DNA of 64,000 nucleotides from Planctomycetota bacterium. GTDB taxonomy: Bacteria > Planctomycetota > Phycisphaerae > Phycisphaerales > SM1A02. The stretch lies in NCBI GenBank assembly GCA_021414025.1, contig JAIOPG010000008.1:277852-341851 (forward strand). Direction: 5' to 3'. The stretch's first letter is position 1. Each line of letters begins with the position of its first letter. Positions 35,179-44,769 of this stretch are shown piece after piece. The notes below the pieces were generated by a model. It did no database searches and had not been told where the DNA came from. It was given only the letters and a program-made list of their open reading frames with translations. The position numbers and the translations under genes were made by a program.

Positions 35179-37302
35179 GTGGAATTCCTCACCAACACCT
35201 CCAACATCGCCCTGATCGTGGTCGGCTTCGGCCTGCTGATCGCCATCCACGAGTTCGGCCACTTCCTGGCGGCGCGCTGGGCCGGCATCCGTGTGGAGTC
35301 CTTTGCCGTGGGCATGGGACCGACCGTGCTCGCCTTTCGGCGCGGGCTCGGCGTCCGCTTCGGGAGCACGGCACCGCTGATCAAGACCCGCTTCGGCAGC
35401 GAGCCGGAGAAGATTCCCACGGCCCAGTTGCATGCCGAAGGCGTGGGCGAGACTGAATATTCACTGCGCCTGCTCCCGATCGGCGGCTTCGTCCGCATGA
35501 AGGGCCAGGAAGACCTCGACCCCAATGCCAGCAGCCACGCGGTGGACGGTTACGGCAGCAAGCCCGTGTGGAAGCGCATGATCGTGGTGAGCGCCGGCGT
35601 GGTCTGCAACCTGATCACGGCGGTTGCGCTCTTCGTCATCGCTTTCCTCATCGGCGTGCGCTTCGAGGCGCCGATGATCGGCGCCGTGCGCCCGGCGAGC
35701 CCCGCCGCCAGCGCCCGCAGCCTCGACGGCGGCGCCGACGGCCTGCTGCCGGGCGACCGCATCGATTCCATCAACGAGGAACTGACCCACACCTTCGCCG
35801 ACATTCAGATCGACGCGGCGATGAGCCGACCTGAACACCCGCTGCGGCTCCAGGTCACGCGGGCGGGACAATCCAAGCCGCTCGCCTTCGAGGTGGCGCC
35901 CACCAAGGACGGGCCGAGCGGACTGCTGAGCCTGGGCGTGTCGCCGGCACGCGGCGGCATGCTCGCCGACCAGAAGGAAGTGGCGCCGCTGGTCGAGAGC
36001 ATCCTGACCCGAATCGGATTGAGCGCCGCGGGCGTGACGCCCGGCTCCGTGCTTGCGCAGATCAACGGCGCGCCGATCTCCAATGCCGAATCCCTGGACT
36101 TGGCCTTCGAGCAATCCGGCGGCAAGCCGGTCTCCACCACCTGGATCCTGCCCTCCGATCCGAAGCGCACCGTGACCGCGACGATCGCCCCCGAGCCGCA
36201 GTTTGAAAGACTTTTCCCCGCGGATCCGGCATCCGCCGAAGGCGTCGACTCCGATCTCGGCCTCATCGGCCTCTCGCCGCTGGTGCGCATCAACACCGTG
36301 CAGCCGGAGAGTCCGAACCAGGGACTGCTCAAGTCCGGCGACATCATTCTCTCCGTCGATGATCGCAGCGGGCCGCGCATGGATGAGTTCCGCGCGCGGA
36401 TCCAGAAGAACGCCGGCCGTTCGGTGAGCCTGAAGGTGCTTCGCGGCGCGGAGACGCTCTCGATCGACGCGCGCGTGGATCGCCAGGGACGGCTCGACGT
36501 GCTGGTGGGGCCGGCGTGGAACCTGCTGGTCTCGGCTCGTGCCATCGACCAGGTGCTGGTGAATCCGCTTGATCCCAAGAACGGCCAGAGCGCGGCGACG
36601 CCCGTCGCGCCGCTGGAACTTCGCCCCTGCACGCGGATCGTTTCCCTGAACGACATCCCCCTTGATGATTGGGCCTCCTTCCGCGACGCGCTGTGGGTCG
36701 CCACCGCCGACGCGCTGGGCAAACATGAAGCTGCCACGCTGAGCCTTGCGTTCCAGAACATCGAGCCCGGTTCACCGGTGAAGAACGCCAGCGTCACGAT
36801 CGGCGCCGACGCCATCGAGCGGATCCACAAGCTCGGCTGGACCAGCCCGCTTCCCAGCGAACTCTTCGAACCGGAGATGATCACCCGCAGCGCCAACGGC
36901 AATCCCCTGCTCGCGGCCTCGATGGGATTCACGGAAACCAAGAAGCTCGCCCTGCTCACCTGGCTCACGCTCGACCGCCTCGCCCGCGGCACCGTGGGCG
37001 TGGAGCAGCTGCGCGGCCCGGTCGGCATCGTGCACGTCGGCACCCGGGTCGCGGACCGCGGCATGACCTACTTGCTCTTCTTCCTAGCCATGATCAGCGT
37101 CAACTTGGCGGTGCTGAACTTCCTGCCGCTGCCGATCGTGGACGGCGGCCTCTTCCTTTTTCTGGCCTACGAAGGATTCTTCCGCCGGCCGCCGAGCGTG
37201 CGCTTCCAGAATGCGGCCACCTTCGTGGGCCTGGCCTTCCTGGGCGGCCTCTTCGTCGTCACGTTCTACAACGACGTGATCCGCCTCTTTTCCGGCAGTT
37301 GA
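35179..37302 (+). CDS. rseP: RseP-type site-2 intramembrane metalloprotease with extra PDZ-like domains
   Basis: Cuts transmembrane substrates, classically anti-sigma factors, inside the membrane. Zinc motif HEFGH (residues 24-28) lies in the first helix. The C-terminal motif NFLPLPIVDGG provides the third ligand. Between them are about four PDZ-like units instead of the usual two: near 165-260, 275-345, 355-440 and 470-540. This makes the protein 707 residues against about 450 in E. coli. The start is GTG at 35179. It sits between dxr and an SDR gene on the same strand. Confidence 0.9.
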   Translation: MEFLTNTSNIALIVVGFGLLIAIHEFGHFLAARWAGIRVESFAVGMGPTVLAFRRGLGVRFGSTAPLIKTRFGSEPEKIPTAQLHAEGVGETEYSLRLLPIGGFVRMKGQEDLDPNASSHAVDGYGSKPVWKRMIVVSAGVVCNLITAVALFVIAFLIGVRFEAPMIGAVRPASPAASARSLDGGADGLLPGDRIDSINEELTHTFADIQIDAAMSRPEHPLRLQVTRAGQSKPLAFEVAPTKDGPSGLLSLGVSPARGGMLADQKEVAPLVESILTRIGLSAAGVTPGSVLAQINGAPISNAESLDLAFEQSGGKPVSTTWILPSDPKRTVTATIAPEPQFERLFPADPASAEGVDSDLGLIGLSPLVRINTVQPESPNQGLLKSGDIILSVDDRSGPRMDEFRARIQKNAGRSVSLKVLRGAETLSIDARVDRQGRLDVLVGPAWNLLVSARAIDQVLVNPLDPKNGQSAATPVAPLELRPCTRIVSLNDIPLDDWASFRDALWVATADALGKHEAATLSLAFQNIEPGSPVKNASVTIGADAIERIHKLGWTSPLPSELFEPEMITRSANGNPLLAASMGFTETKKLALLTWLTLDRLARGTVGVEQLRGPVGIVHVGTRVADRGMTYLLFFLAMISVNLAVLNFLPLPIVDGGLFLFLAYEGFFRRPPSVRFQNAATFVGLAFLGGLFVVTFYNDVIRLFSGS

Positions 37303-37309
37303 TTCCTCC

Positions 37310-38029
37310 ATGGAGCCCCGGAACGCAATCGTCACGCTCATCACCGGCGCGGGTTCGGGCATCGGCCGCGCGTGCGCGCTTCAGCTCGCCCGGCGGAAGC
37401 ACCACCTGGTGCTGGCGGGGCGCACTGAGAGCAAGCTTGCCGACGCGGCCGACGAGATCCTCGCCTTCGGATCCGGTGAGGTCATGATCGCCCGCGCCGA
37501 CATCTCCGATCCGGCACAGGCCCGCAGCGTGGTCGACCAAACTCTGGAGCGCTTCGGCCGTGTCGACAATCTGGTCAACGCCGCCGGCGTCGCGGCGCTG
37601 GCGCCGATCGAGAAGACCACCAAGGAACTTCTGAGCGACACCTTCGCCACCAACACCTTCGGACCGGCCTACCTGATCGCCGCCTGCTGGCCGCGCTTCC
37701 GAACCCAGAAGTCGGGCTGCGTGGTGAACGTCAGCTCGCTCGCGTCGCAGGATCCCTTTCCGGGATTCTTCGTCTACGCCGCCAGCAAGGCCGCGCTCGA
37801 CTCGATGACCCGCAGCGTCGCCCGCGAAGGCGCCGCCCTGGGCGTGCGGACTTTCTGCGTCAATCCCGGCGGCGTTGAGACTCCCATGCTGCGCTCCCTC
37901 TTCAACGAGAAGGCGATTCCAAAAAACCAGACCCTGGCGCCGGAGGCGGTGGCCACGGTCATCGTGGATTGCATCGAGGGACGGCGCGAGAGCGACCAGG
38001 GCAAGATCATCGTGCTTTCCAACCCCTGA
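37310..38029 (+). CDS. Short-chain dehydrogenase/reductase
   Basis: A classical 239-residue SDR: TGAGSGIGRA binds NAD(P), NAAGVAAL is the NNAG-like motif, VVNVSSLAS carries the catalytic Ser, and VYAASKAAL the catalytic Tyr and Lys. The substrate cannot be told from sequence. It begins 7 bp after rseP, at the end of the rne-dxr-rseP run, and ends 1 bp from the convergent smpB. Confidence 0.88.
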   Translation: MEPRNAIVTLITGAGSGIGRACALQLARRKHHLVLAGRTESKLADAADEILAFGSGEVMIARADISDPAQARSVVDQTLERFGRVDNLVNAAGVAALAPIEKTTKELLSDTFATNTFGPAYLIAACWPRFRTQKSGCVVNVSSLASQDPFPGFFVYAASKAALDSMTRSVAREGAALGVRTFCVNPGGVETPMLRSLFNEKAIPKNQTLAPEAVATVIVDCIEGRRESDQGKIIVLSNP

Positions 38030-38030
38030 C

Positions 38031-38513
38031 TCAGCGCCGCCGACCGGAGTCGCGCTCGATGTCGCGCTTCATTTCCTTTTCGCGGATCGCCGCACGCTTG
38101 TCCGCCTTCTTGCGCCCGACGGCCACGCCCACGAGCAGCTTGGCGACGCCGTTCTTGAAATAAACCTTCAACGGAACCAGCGATGAGCCCTTGGCTTGCA
38201 TCGCGAAGGCAAGTTTTTTGATCTCGCTTTTGTGGGCCAGCAGCCGTCGCGTTCGCACCGGCGGATGCTGGCGATCCTTCCCCGCGGGCGGATACTCGGC
38301 CACATGGACACCATGCAATTCCAGTTGCGGCGGCGCCGCGCGGGCCATCACCCACCCTTCGGAAAGACTTATCTGACCCGTCCGGATGCTCTTGACTTCC
38401 GAGCCCTTGAGAACCATGCCGCATTCGAAAGTCTCGCCGATCATGAAATCATGGCGTGCCTTTCGGTTCTCAATCTCGGGTTCGTGGTTGTCTTTGGACA
38501 CGTGTGGGCTCAT
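38031..38513 (-). CDS. smpB: SsrA-binding protein SmpB
   Basis: Works with tmRNA to rescue stalled ribosomes. The protein shows the family core in order: NRKARHDFMIGETFECGMVL, GSEVKSIRTGQISLSEG, HTPP-like DRQHPPVRTRRLLAHKSEI, LVPLKVYFKNG and the basic tail VAVGRKKADKRAAIREKE. ATG 38513 is the longest start; a GTG four codons later is also possible. No tmRNA gene is recognised nearby. Confidence 0.95.
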   Translation of the reverse strand: MSPHVSKDNHEPEIENRKARHDFMIGETFECGMVLKGSEVKSIRTGQISLSEGWVMARAAPPQLELHGVHVAEYPPAGKDRQHPPVRTRRLLAHKSEIKKLAFAMQAKGSSLVPLKVYFKNGVAKLLVGVAVGRKKADKRAAIREKEMKRDIERDSGRRR

Positions 38514-38719
38514 CGGAGAATAGGGACAAGCTCAGGGGACAAATTTTTCAAGTTTTGAAATACAGTTTTTTTGGCACAAAATCCAAGATTATGTCAAGTT
38601 TTGCTTGCCATAGGGCGTGCATTGTGGCATTAATGAGGCCAGTGTTTGACTGCGCCGTCGCTGTATTCATGGCCATCCGTTCCTGAAGACCCAATAACTC
38701 ACGAAAGATCAGAAGCACA
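38514..38719. other. AT-rich spacer between smpB and the first dockerin protease gene
   Basis: This 206-bp divergent intergenic region has several T- and A-runs. CACGAAAGA just ahead of the protease start recurs in the leader of the paralogous gene downstream. No gene or clear hairpin was seen. Confidence 0.45.
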
Positions 38720-41557
38720 ATGATTCAGAACCGATTTTCGTTCCTCGCGTCCTCCGCTCTCCTCATCGCAACAGCGGCCTTCGCGGTCGCAGGCAACCAG
38801 GGCATCAAGGCCAACGTGCCCGGTCCCAAGATCGGCGGCATCGCCGGCGCAGCGATCGACCCGATCGATCCCGAAACCATTCGCGACCGCTTCGCGCGGG
38901 AATTCCCGGGCGGCGGACTGCTGGACATCGAGGGCTCGCTGCGGCGCGTCTATGGCGTGACCTTCTCCACCGGCGTTTCCCCCAGCGACAGCGCGGACAA
39001 GTTCATGCGCGATTGGTCGATGCTCTGGAAGGTTCCCTACTCGCAGCTCGAGAAGGTCGGACCCTTCGAGGATGGCGCCCACACGCTTCCGCTGGTCGCC
39101 TCCGACGACGGCGAGTCTTCGCTCTTCACCGCCGCCTATTTCCGCCAGCAGGCCGGCGGCGTGCCGGTCTTCCGCTCCCTGGTCTGGGGATTGGTCCGCA
39201 ATGAGGACAGTTTCCCGATGGTGCTCGCCGGCGGAACGCTGCGCGACATCGGCAACATCGAGGACCAGATCGCGGGCCAGGATCTTGACATCGGCCACAT
39301 CAACATCGGCGCCATCGGCGGCCAGGCCTTCAGCACCTTCCGCGCGGCCCCCTCGCTCATCTCCTCGCCCCGCTACGTGATCTGGGCGGGCCTCGACGAG
39401 GACGTCCAAGTGGCGCGACTCGCGGTCGAGTTCTCCGCCACCGGCGGCGGCGACATGGATCCGGACAACTACGAGAAGATGCTCTTCGTGGTCGACGCGT
39501 CCACCGGCGACATCCTCTACCAGGAAAGCCTGATCTATCACGGCTCCGTCTCGGGCCAGATCAATGAATTCGTCACCTCCGATCACAAGGCCGACACCTG
39601 CAGCGCCGAAACCACACGCGGCATGCCCTACGCCAAGGTGGTCATCGGCGGCACAACCTTCTACGCCGACGTCAACGGCGCCTTCTCCGGCACCTACGCC
39701 GGCACCGGCAATGTCACGGTGGCTCCCACCATGGCGGGCAAGTATTTCACCGTCACTCCCTCGACCGGCTCGCTGATCACGGTCAGCTCGCAGTCCGTCG
39801 CCAATGGCGGAACTGCGACCTTCACCTTCAACGCGGGCGCCGCCAACGCCGCGACCACGACCGCGCAGACCAACACTTACGAGATGGCCAACAGGGCCCG
39901 CGACATCTGCGTGGCTGCGGCGCCGAGCTACCCGACCGTCAGCACCCAGACCGGCTTCATCATCCGGCCCAACAGCAATGCGGGAACCTGCAACGCCTTC
40001 TATGACGGCAACATCAACTTCTATCTCGCCGGCGGCGGCTGCAACAACTCCGGCTTCGGCGACGTGGTGGCCCATGAGTATGGCCATCACCTCGTGCAGG
40101 TGGCCGGCAGCGGCCAGAGCCAGTACGGCGAAGGCATGGGCGACTGCGTCGGCGTGCTGGTCACCGACATCTCCGCCCTGGGCGTCGGATTCCAGTCCTG
40201 CGCCAGCGGCATCCGCAACGCCAGCAACACCTGCCAGTATTCGGCGGCGAGCTGCTCAAGTTGCGGCAGCGAAATCCACTCCTGCGGCCAGCTGATCTCC
40301 GGCTGCGTCTGGAATCTCCGCAATTCGTTCGCGGCAAGCTACCCGGCTGACTACCGCACGCGTCTGGCCTACCTGGTGATCAACTCGATGCCGCTGCACG
40401 CGGGCTCGTCCACGATTCAGAACGACATCACGATTGACTACCTCACGCTCAACGACACCAACGGCAGCCTTCTGGACGGCACGCCGGATTACTTCGCCAT
40501 CGCCGCAGCCTTCAACGCCCACGGCCTGACCGCCCCGGCGCTGAGCCTCTTCACCATCACGCTGCCAAGCGGCGCACCGACCACGATCGATCCCGCGGGC
40601 GGCACCACGATGAACGTGCTGATGACCCCTGTTTCCGGCTCAGTGCTTGCCGGAAGCGAAAAGTTGTTCTACAAGGACAGCGCCGCCGGCGTGTACAGCT
40701 TTGCGCTGCTCACCCCGACTGGAACCAACACCTACCAGGCCACCTTCCCGGCGGCGATCTGCAACTCCACGATGCAGTTCTATGTCCAGGCGACCGCGAC
40801 CACGGGTGGAACCATCATCACGCTGCCGGCGAGCGGCGGCGCGGGCCCCTTCTCGGCCACGGCCGCGATCTCCGCGAGCACGCTGATCTCCGACGACTTT
40901 GAAGGCGCCTCGACGTCCTTCACGATCGGCGCGGCGGGCGACACGGCCACCGCGGGAACCTGGTTCCGCGGGCCGGGCCTGAACGGCTGCGGCGGACCGA
41001 CCACCTCCTACAGCGGCACCAAGGCCTTCATCACCGCCCAAGGAAGCTGCGTCGATGTCGACAACGGCAAGACCACGCTGCTGAGCCCGATCGTGGATGC
41101 CTCGACCGGCGATACGGTGGAGCTCTCGTACGCGATCTACCTGAGCTACAACGGTGCGACCCCATCCGACGATCCGCTGGAGGTCTTCATCTCCAACGAC
41201 GGCGGCTCCAACTGGGTCCTGGCCGCCTCCTACACCACGGCCACGGCCTGGAGCCTCAAGCACGTGAACGTGCTGAGCTTCCTGCCCGCGACCAACCAGA
41301 TGCGCGTCAAGTGGGTCGCCCAGGACAACGGTTCCGACAACGTGGTTGAGGCCGGCGTGGACAGCGTCACCTTCAAAAGCGTGCTCTGCTCGGCGGCCGT
41401 GTTCGGCGATCTTGACGGTGACGGCATCGTCGATGGCGCGGATCTTGGCCTCATGCTGCTTGATTTCGGCCCCTGCCCGGGCTGCCCGTCCGATCTGGAC
41501 GGCTCCGGCGAGGTCGACGGCGGCGACATCGGACTTCTGCTGCTGAACTTCACTTGA
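38720..41557 (+). CDS. Secreted HEXXH metalloprotease with dockerin-like tail (copy A)
   Basis: A 945-residue exported protein. The signal peptide spans 1-24. A propeptide-like region at 35-190 (SADKFMRDWSMLW; VFRSLVWGLVRNED) resembles the FTP propeptide of thermolysin and fungalysin enzymes. Zinc motif HEYGHH starts at His452 (ligands His452 and His456, Glu453 catalytic), and Glu471 in YGEGMGD fits the third ligand. A Cys-rich segment (CSSCGSEIHSCGQ) and beta-sandwich domains follow. Residues 895-945 contain two GDLDGDGIVDGADLG-type calcium repeats of a type I dockerin-like tail. Its paralogue lies directly downstream. Confidence 0.88.
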   Translation: MIQNRFSFLASSALLIATAAFAVAGNQGIKANVPGPKIGGIAGAAIDPIDPETIRDRFAREFPGGGLLDIEGSLRRVYGVTFSTGVSPSDSADKFMRDWSMLWKVPYSQLEKVGPFEDGAHTLPLVASDDGESSLFTAAYFRQQAGGVPVFRSLVWGLVRNEDSFPMVLAGGTLRDIGNIEDQIAGQDLDIGHINIGAIGGQAFSTFRAAPSLISSPRYVIWAGLDEDVQVARLAVEFSATGGGDMDPDNYEKMLFVVDASTGDILYQESLIYHGSVSGQINEFVTSDHKADTCSAETTRGMPYAKVVIGGTTFYADVNGAFSGTYAGTGNVTVAPTMAGKYFTVTPSTGSLITVSSQSVANGGTATFTFNAGAANAATTTAQTNTYEMANRARDICVAAAPSYPTVSTQTGFIIRPNSNAGTCNAFYDGNINFYLAGGGCNNSGFGDVVAHEYGHHLVQVAGSGQSQYGEGMGDCVGVLVTDISALGVGFQSCASGIRNASNTCQYSAASCSSCGSEIHSCGQLISGCVWNLRNSFAASYPADYRTRLAYLVINSMPLHAGSSTIQNDITIDYLTLNDTNGSLLDGTPDYFAIAAAFNAHGLTAPALSLFTITLPSGAPTTIDPAGGTTMNVLMTPVSGSVLAGSEKLFYKDSAAGVYSFALLTPTGTNTYQATFPAAICNSTMQFYVQATATTGGTIITLPASGGAGPFSATAAISASTLISDDFEGASTSFTIGAAGDTATAGTWFRGPGLNGCGGPTTSYSGTKAFITAQGSCVDVDNGKTTLLSPIVDASTGDTVELSYAIYLSYNGATPSDDPLEVFISNDGGSNWVLAASYTTATAWSLKHVNVLSFLPATNQMRVKWVAQDNGSDNVVEAGVDSVTFKSVLCSAAVFGDLDGDGIVDGADLGLMLLDFGPCPGCPSDLDGSGEVDGGDIGLLLLNFT

Positions 41558-41593
41558 TGCTCGACTTTTCACGCATATTGTTCACTGGAATTC

Positions 41594-41628
41594 AAGCCGG
41601 GCGGCATCCTCAAGGGTCCGCCCGGCTT
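41594..41628 (+). terminator. Intrinsic terminator after metalloprotease copy A
   Basis: AAGCCGGGCGG (41594-41604) and CCGCCCGGCTT (41618-41628) make a perfect 11-bp stem with a 13-nt loop. It is followed by CATTT. Confidence 0.8.
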
Positions 41629-41649
41629 CATTTCCCGCCCGGAATGAAA

Positions 41650-41655
41650 TAGACT
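41650..41655 (+). promoter_or_regulatory. -10 candidate for metalloprotease copy B
   Basis: TAGACT lies 50 nt before the ATG at 41706, just after the terminator of copy A, so copy B probably has its own promoter and a leader containing CACGAAAGA. Confidence 0.35.
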
Positions 41656-41705
41656 CGTCACTTCACGCATTGTTGATCCACTCCCACACGAAAGACACAT
41701 TGATC

Positions 41706-44534
41706 ATGAAGCACACGAACACCTCCTCCCGCATCGCCCTTCTCGCCTCCGCGGTTCTGCTCTTCGCCTCGGCGGCCTTCGCGCTGGCCGACAACAACCA
41801 AGGCATAAAGGCCAACAAGCCGGGCGGTCCCAATCTCGGCGGCGGCATCGCCGGCGCCGGCATCGATCAGGAGACCATCCGCGACCGCTTCGCGCGGCAA
41901 TTCCCCGGCGGCGGACTGCTGGACATCGAGGGCTCACTGCGACGCGTCTATGGCGTGACTTTCTCCACCGGCGCCACGCCCAGCGACAGCGCGGACAAGT
42001 TCATGCGCGAGTGGTCGATGCTCTGGAAGGTGCCCTACACACAGCTCGAGAAGGTCGGACCCTTCGAGGATGGCGCCCACACCCTGGAGCTCATGGCCGC
42101 GGACGACGGTGAGTCCAATCTCTTCACCGCCGCCTACTTCCGCCAGCAGGTCAGCGGCGTTCCGGTCTTCCGCTCCCTGGTCTGGGGACTGGTCCGCAAC
42201 GAGGACAACTTCCCGATGGTGCTCGCCGGCGCCACGCTGCGCGACATCGGCAACATGGAGGAGCGTCTCGCGGGCGTCGATCTGGACGTCGCGCACATCG
42301 ATCTCGCCGTCGCCGCCAGCCAGGTCTTCGGCCAATTCGACGCGCCCCCCGAAATGACCACGCCGCGCTTCGTGATCTGGGCGGGCGTGGATGAAGATGT
42401 CCAGGCCTCTCGCCTCGCGGTCGAGTTCATCGCCAGCGGCGGCCAGGCCATGAACCGCCAGAAGCTGCTGTGCGTGGTCGATCCCGCCAACGGCAACATC
42501 CTTTTCCAGGAGAGCATGATCTACAGCGGCAGCGTGAGCGGCCAGGTCAACGAGTTCGTCACCACCGATTTCCGCGCTGACGCCTGCAGCGCCGAGGTGG
42601 TGCGCGGCATGCCCTACGCCAAGGTGGTCATCGGCAGCACGACCTTCTACGCCGACGTGAATGGCGCCTTCTCCGGCACCTACTCCGGCAGCGGCAGCGT
42701 GGTGGTGGCCCCGACGCTGGCGGGCAAGTACTTCAGGGTGGTCGAGCAGAGCGGCTCGCTCGGCACTGTCGCCTCGCAGTCACTGCCCAACGGCGGCAGC
42801 GGAACCTTCCTGTTCAATCCGGCCCCCAACGCGACCAACACCGCGCAGACCAATGCCTATGAGATGGCCAACCGCGCCCGCGACATCATCGTGGCCGCGG
42901 CTCCCAGCTATCCCACCATCGCGGCCCAGGTCAACTTCCCGATCAACACCAACATCGCCGACACCTGCAACGCCTACTACGACGGCGTCAGCATCAACTT
43001 CTACAGCGCCGGCGGCGGATGCAACAACACCGCGTTCGGCGATGTGGTGGCCCACGAATACGGCCACCACATGGTGCAGGTCGCGGGCAGCGGACAGAGC
43101 CAGTACGGCGAAGGCATGGGCGACTGCCTCGGCGTGTGCGTCACCGACGCCTCCTCGCTGGGCGTCGGATTCCAGACCTGCTCCAGCGGCATCCGCACGG
43201 CCAGCAACACCTGCCAGTACTCCTCGTCGAGTTGCTCAAGCTGCGGCAGCGAGATCCACGCCTGCGGACAGCTGATCTCCGGTTGCGTCTGGAGCCTGCG
43301 CAATTCCTTCGTCTCGACCTATCCCTCCGACTACCGGACCCGCCTGCAGAAGCTGGTTGTGAATTCCACTCCGCTGCACGCGGGCTCGTCGACGATCCAG
43401 AACGACATCACGATCGACTACCTCACGCTCAATGACAACAACGGCAACATTGGCGACGGCACGCCGGACTACAACGCCATCGCGGCGGCCTTCAATGCCC
43501 ACGGCCTGACGGCGCCGGGGCTGACCCTGCTGGCGATCACGCTGCCCGGCGGCACTCTTTCCACATTGAATCCGAGCGGCGGCGACACGATTGCCGTGGA
43601 CATCGCCCCGGTCATGAGCGCGGTCCTCGCCGGCAGCCAGAAGATGTTCTACCGCGAAGGCACAACGGGAAGCTTCACCGCTGTTCCGCTGGCCAGCCTG
43701 GGTGGAACCAGCTACCTCGCCACCTTCCCGCCGACCGGATGCAACGCCACGGTGCAGTACTACTTCGAGGCGAAGTCGACCGGCGGCACGCCGATCGACA
43801 TGCCCGCGACGGCGCCGACCTCGAACTACAGCGCGCTTTCGGTGCTCTCGTCGACGCTGCTGTTCACCGATTCCTTCGACGGAGCGAGCACGACCATGAC
43901 GGTCGGGGCGCCGGGCGACACCGCCAGCGCGGGCATGTGGGTGCGGGCGGCCACGACCAGCGGCTGCGGTGCCAGCGCGATCGCCTACAGCGGCGCCAAG
44001 GCGTTCCTCACCGGCACCGGCAGCTGCATCGACGTCGACAACGGCAAGACCTCGCTCATCAGCCCGAGCGTCAGCGGCCTGGGTGCGGACCACCTGGATC
44101 TGAAGTTCGCGCTCTACCTGAGCTACAACGGCGCCACGCCGACCGATGATCCAGTTGAGGTGTTCGTCTCCAACGACGGCGGCGCCAACTGGGTGCTGGC
44201 CGACTCCATCAACGTCGGACAGGGCTGGGGCGTGAAGACGATCAACGTGCTGGACTTCGTCTCCGCCTCAGGCGACATGAAGGCCAAGTTCGTGGCCCAG
44301 GACAACGGCACGGACAATGTGGTCGAAGTCGCCATCGACAGCGTCTCGTTCACCAAGGTCAACTGCTATCCGGCGATCTTCGGCGACCTGGACGGGGACG
44401 GCATCGTCGATGGCGGCGATCTGGGCCTGCTGCTGCTTGATTTCGGGCCCTGCTCGGGATGCCCCGGCGATCTCAACGGCGACGGCGAGGTGGACGGCGC
44501 GGACATCGGCCTGATGCTCCTGGCATTCACTTGA
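41706..44534 (+). CDS. Secreted HEXXH metalloprotease with dockerin-like tail (copy B)
   Basis: A 942-residue paralogue of copy A, colinear throughout and clearly similar in every domain, so the pair arose by tandem duplication. The signal peptide is MKHTNTSSRIALLASAVLLF and following; the earlier in-frame start at 41670 would put polar residues ahead of it. Zinc motif HEYGHH begins at His450, with Glu469 as the likely third ligand. The end carries the same two calcium-loop repeats (GDLDGDGIVDGGDLG and GDLNGDGEVDGADIG). It probably degrades extracellular protein or is displayed on the surface by its tail. Confidence 0.88.
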   Translation: MKHTNTSSRIALLASAVLLFASAAFALADNNQGIKANKPGGPNLGGGIAGAGIDQETIRDRFARQFPGGGLLDIEGSLRRVYGVTFSTGATPSDSADKFMREWSMLWKVPYTQLEKVGPFEDGAHTLELMAADDGESNLFTAAYFRQQVSGVPVFRSLVWGLVRNEDNFPMVLAGATLRDIGNMEERLAGVDLDVAHIDLAVAASQVFGQFDAPPEMTTPRFVIWAGVDEDVQASRLAVEFIASGGQAMNRQKLLCVVDPANGNILFQESMIYSGSVSGQVNEFVTTDFRADACSAEVVRGMPYAKVVIGSTTFYADVNGAFSGTYSGSGSVVVAPTLAGKYFRVVEQSGSLGTVASQSLPNGGSGTFLFNPAPNATNTAQTNAYEMANRARDIIVAAAPSYPTIAAQVNFPINTNIADTCNAYYDGVSINFYSAGGGCNNTAFGDVVAHEYGHHMVQVAGSGQSQYGEGMGDCLGVCVTDASSLGVGFQTCSSGIRTASNTCQYSSSSCSSCGSEIHACGQLISGCVWSLRNSFVSTYPSDYRTRLQKLVVNSTPLHAGSSTIQNDITIDYLTLNDNNGNIGDGTPDYNAIAAAFNAHGLTAPGLTLLAITLPGGTLSTLNPSGGDTIAVDIAPVMSAVLAGSQKMFYREGTTGSFTAVPLASLGGTSYLATFPPTGCNATVQYYFEAKSTGGTPIDMPATAPTSNYSALSVLSSTLLFTDSFDGASTTMTVGAPGDTASAGMWVRAATTSGCGASAIAYSGAKAFLTGTGSCIDVDNGKTSLISPSVSGLGADHLDLKFALYLSYNGATPTDDPVEVFVSNDGGANWVLADSINVGQGWGVKTINVLDFVSASGDMKAKFVAQDNGTDNVVEVAIDSVSFTKVNCYPAIFGDLDGDGIVDGGDLGLLLLDFGPCSGCPGDLNGDGEVDGADIGLMLLAFT

Positions 44535-44562
44535 TTCGCTGAAAAGATCAACTTGAATTGAC

Positions 44563-44600
44563 GCGGGCGACGTCCAAACGGGTGTCGCCCGCTTTCTTTT
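44563..44600 (+). terminator. Intrinsic terminator after metalloprotease copy B
   Basis: GCGGGCGAC (44563-44571) and GTCGCCCGC (44584-44592) form a 9-bp stem followed by TTTCTTTT. This is a typical rho-independent terminator. Confidence 0.85.
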
Positions 44601-44629
44601 CGGTGTGCAATCGAAAGCCAATTTTTCGC

Positions 44630-44635
44630 TAAACT
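44630..44635 (+). promoter_or_regulatory. -10 element of tRNA-Leu
   Basis: TTTTCGCTAAACT carries TAAACT 24 nt before the tRNA. The tRNA-Gly promoter has nearly the same TTTTCGCTATACT. Confidence 0.5.
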
Positions 44636-44659
44636 CTCCGTCCCGCTGAAACGGGAATG

Positions 44660-44743
44660 GCCCAGGTGGCGAAATTGGCAGACGCGCCAGCTTGAGGTGC
44701 TGGTTGGAGCAATCCATTGGAGGTTCGAGTCCTCTCCTGGGCA
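44660..44743 (+). tRNA. tRNA-Leu (anticodon GAG)
   Basis: Acceptor GCCCAGG pairs with CCTGGGC, with discriminator A and no encoded CCA. The anticodon stem CCAGC/GCTGG holds loop TTGAGGT, giving anticodon GAG (reads CTC/CTT). A long variable arm, as expected for leucine, precedes the T-arm with GGTTCGAGTCC. queE begins 26 bp later. Confidence 0.95.
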
Positions 44744-44769
44744 TTGAATTGTGAAAGATTGAGCACGGC

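Noticed and set aside
38031..38719. A tmRNA gene next to smpB
   Set aside because: No tRNA-like acceptor end or tag-peptide frame was visible in the spacer.
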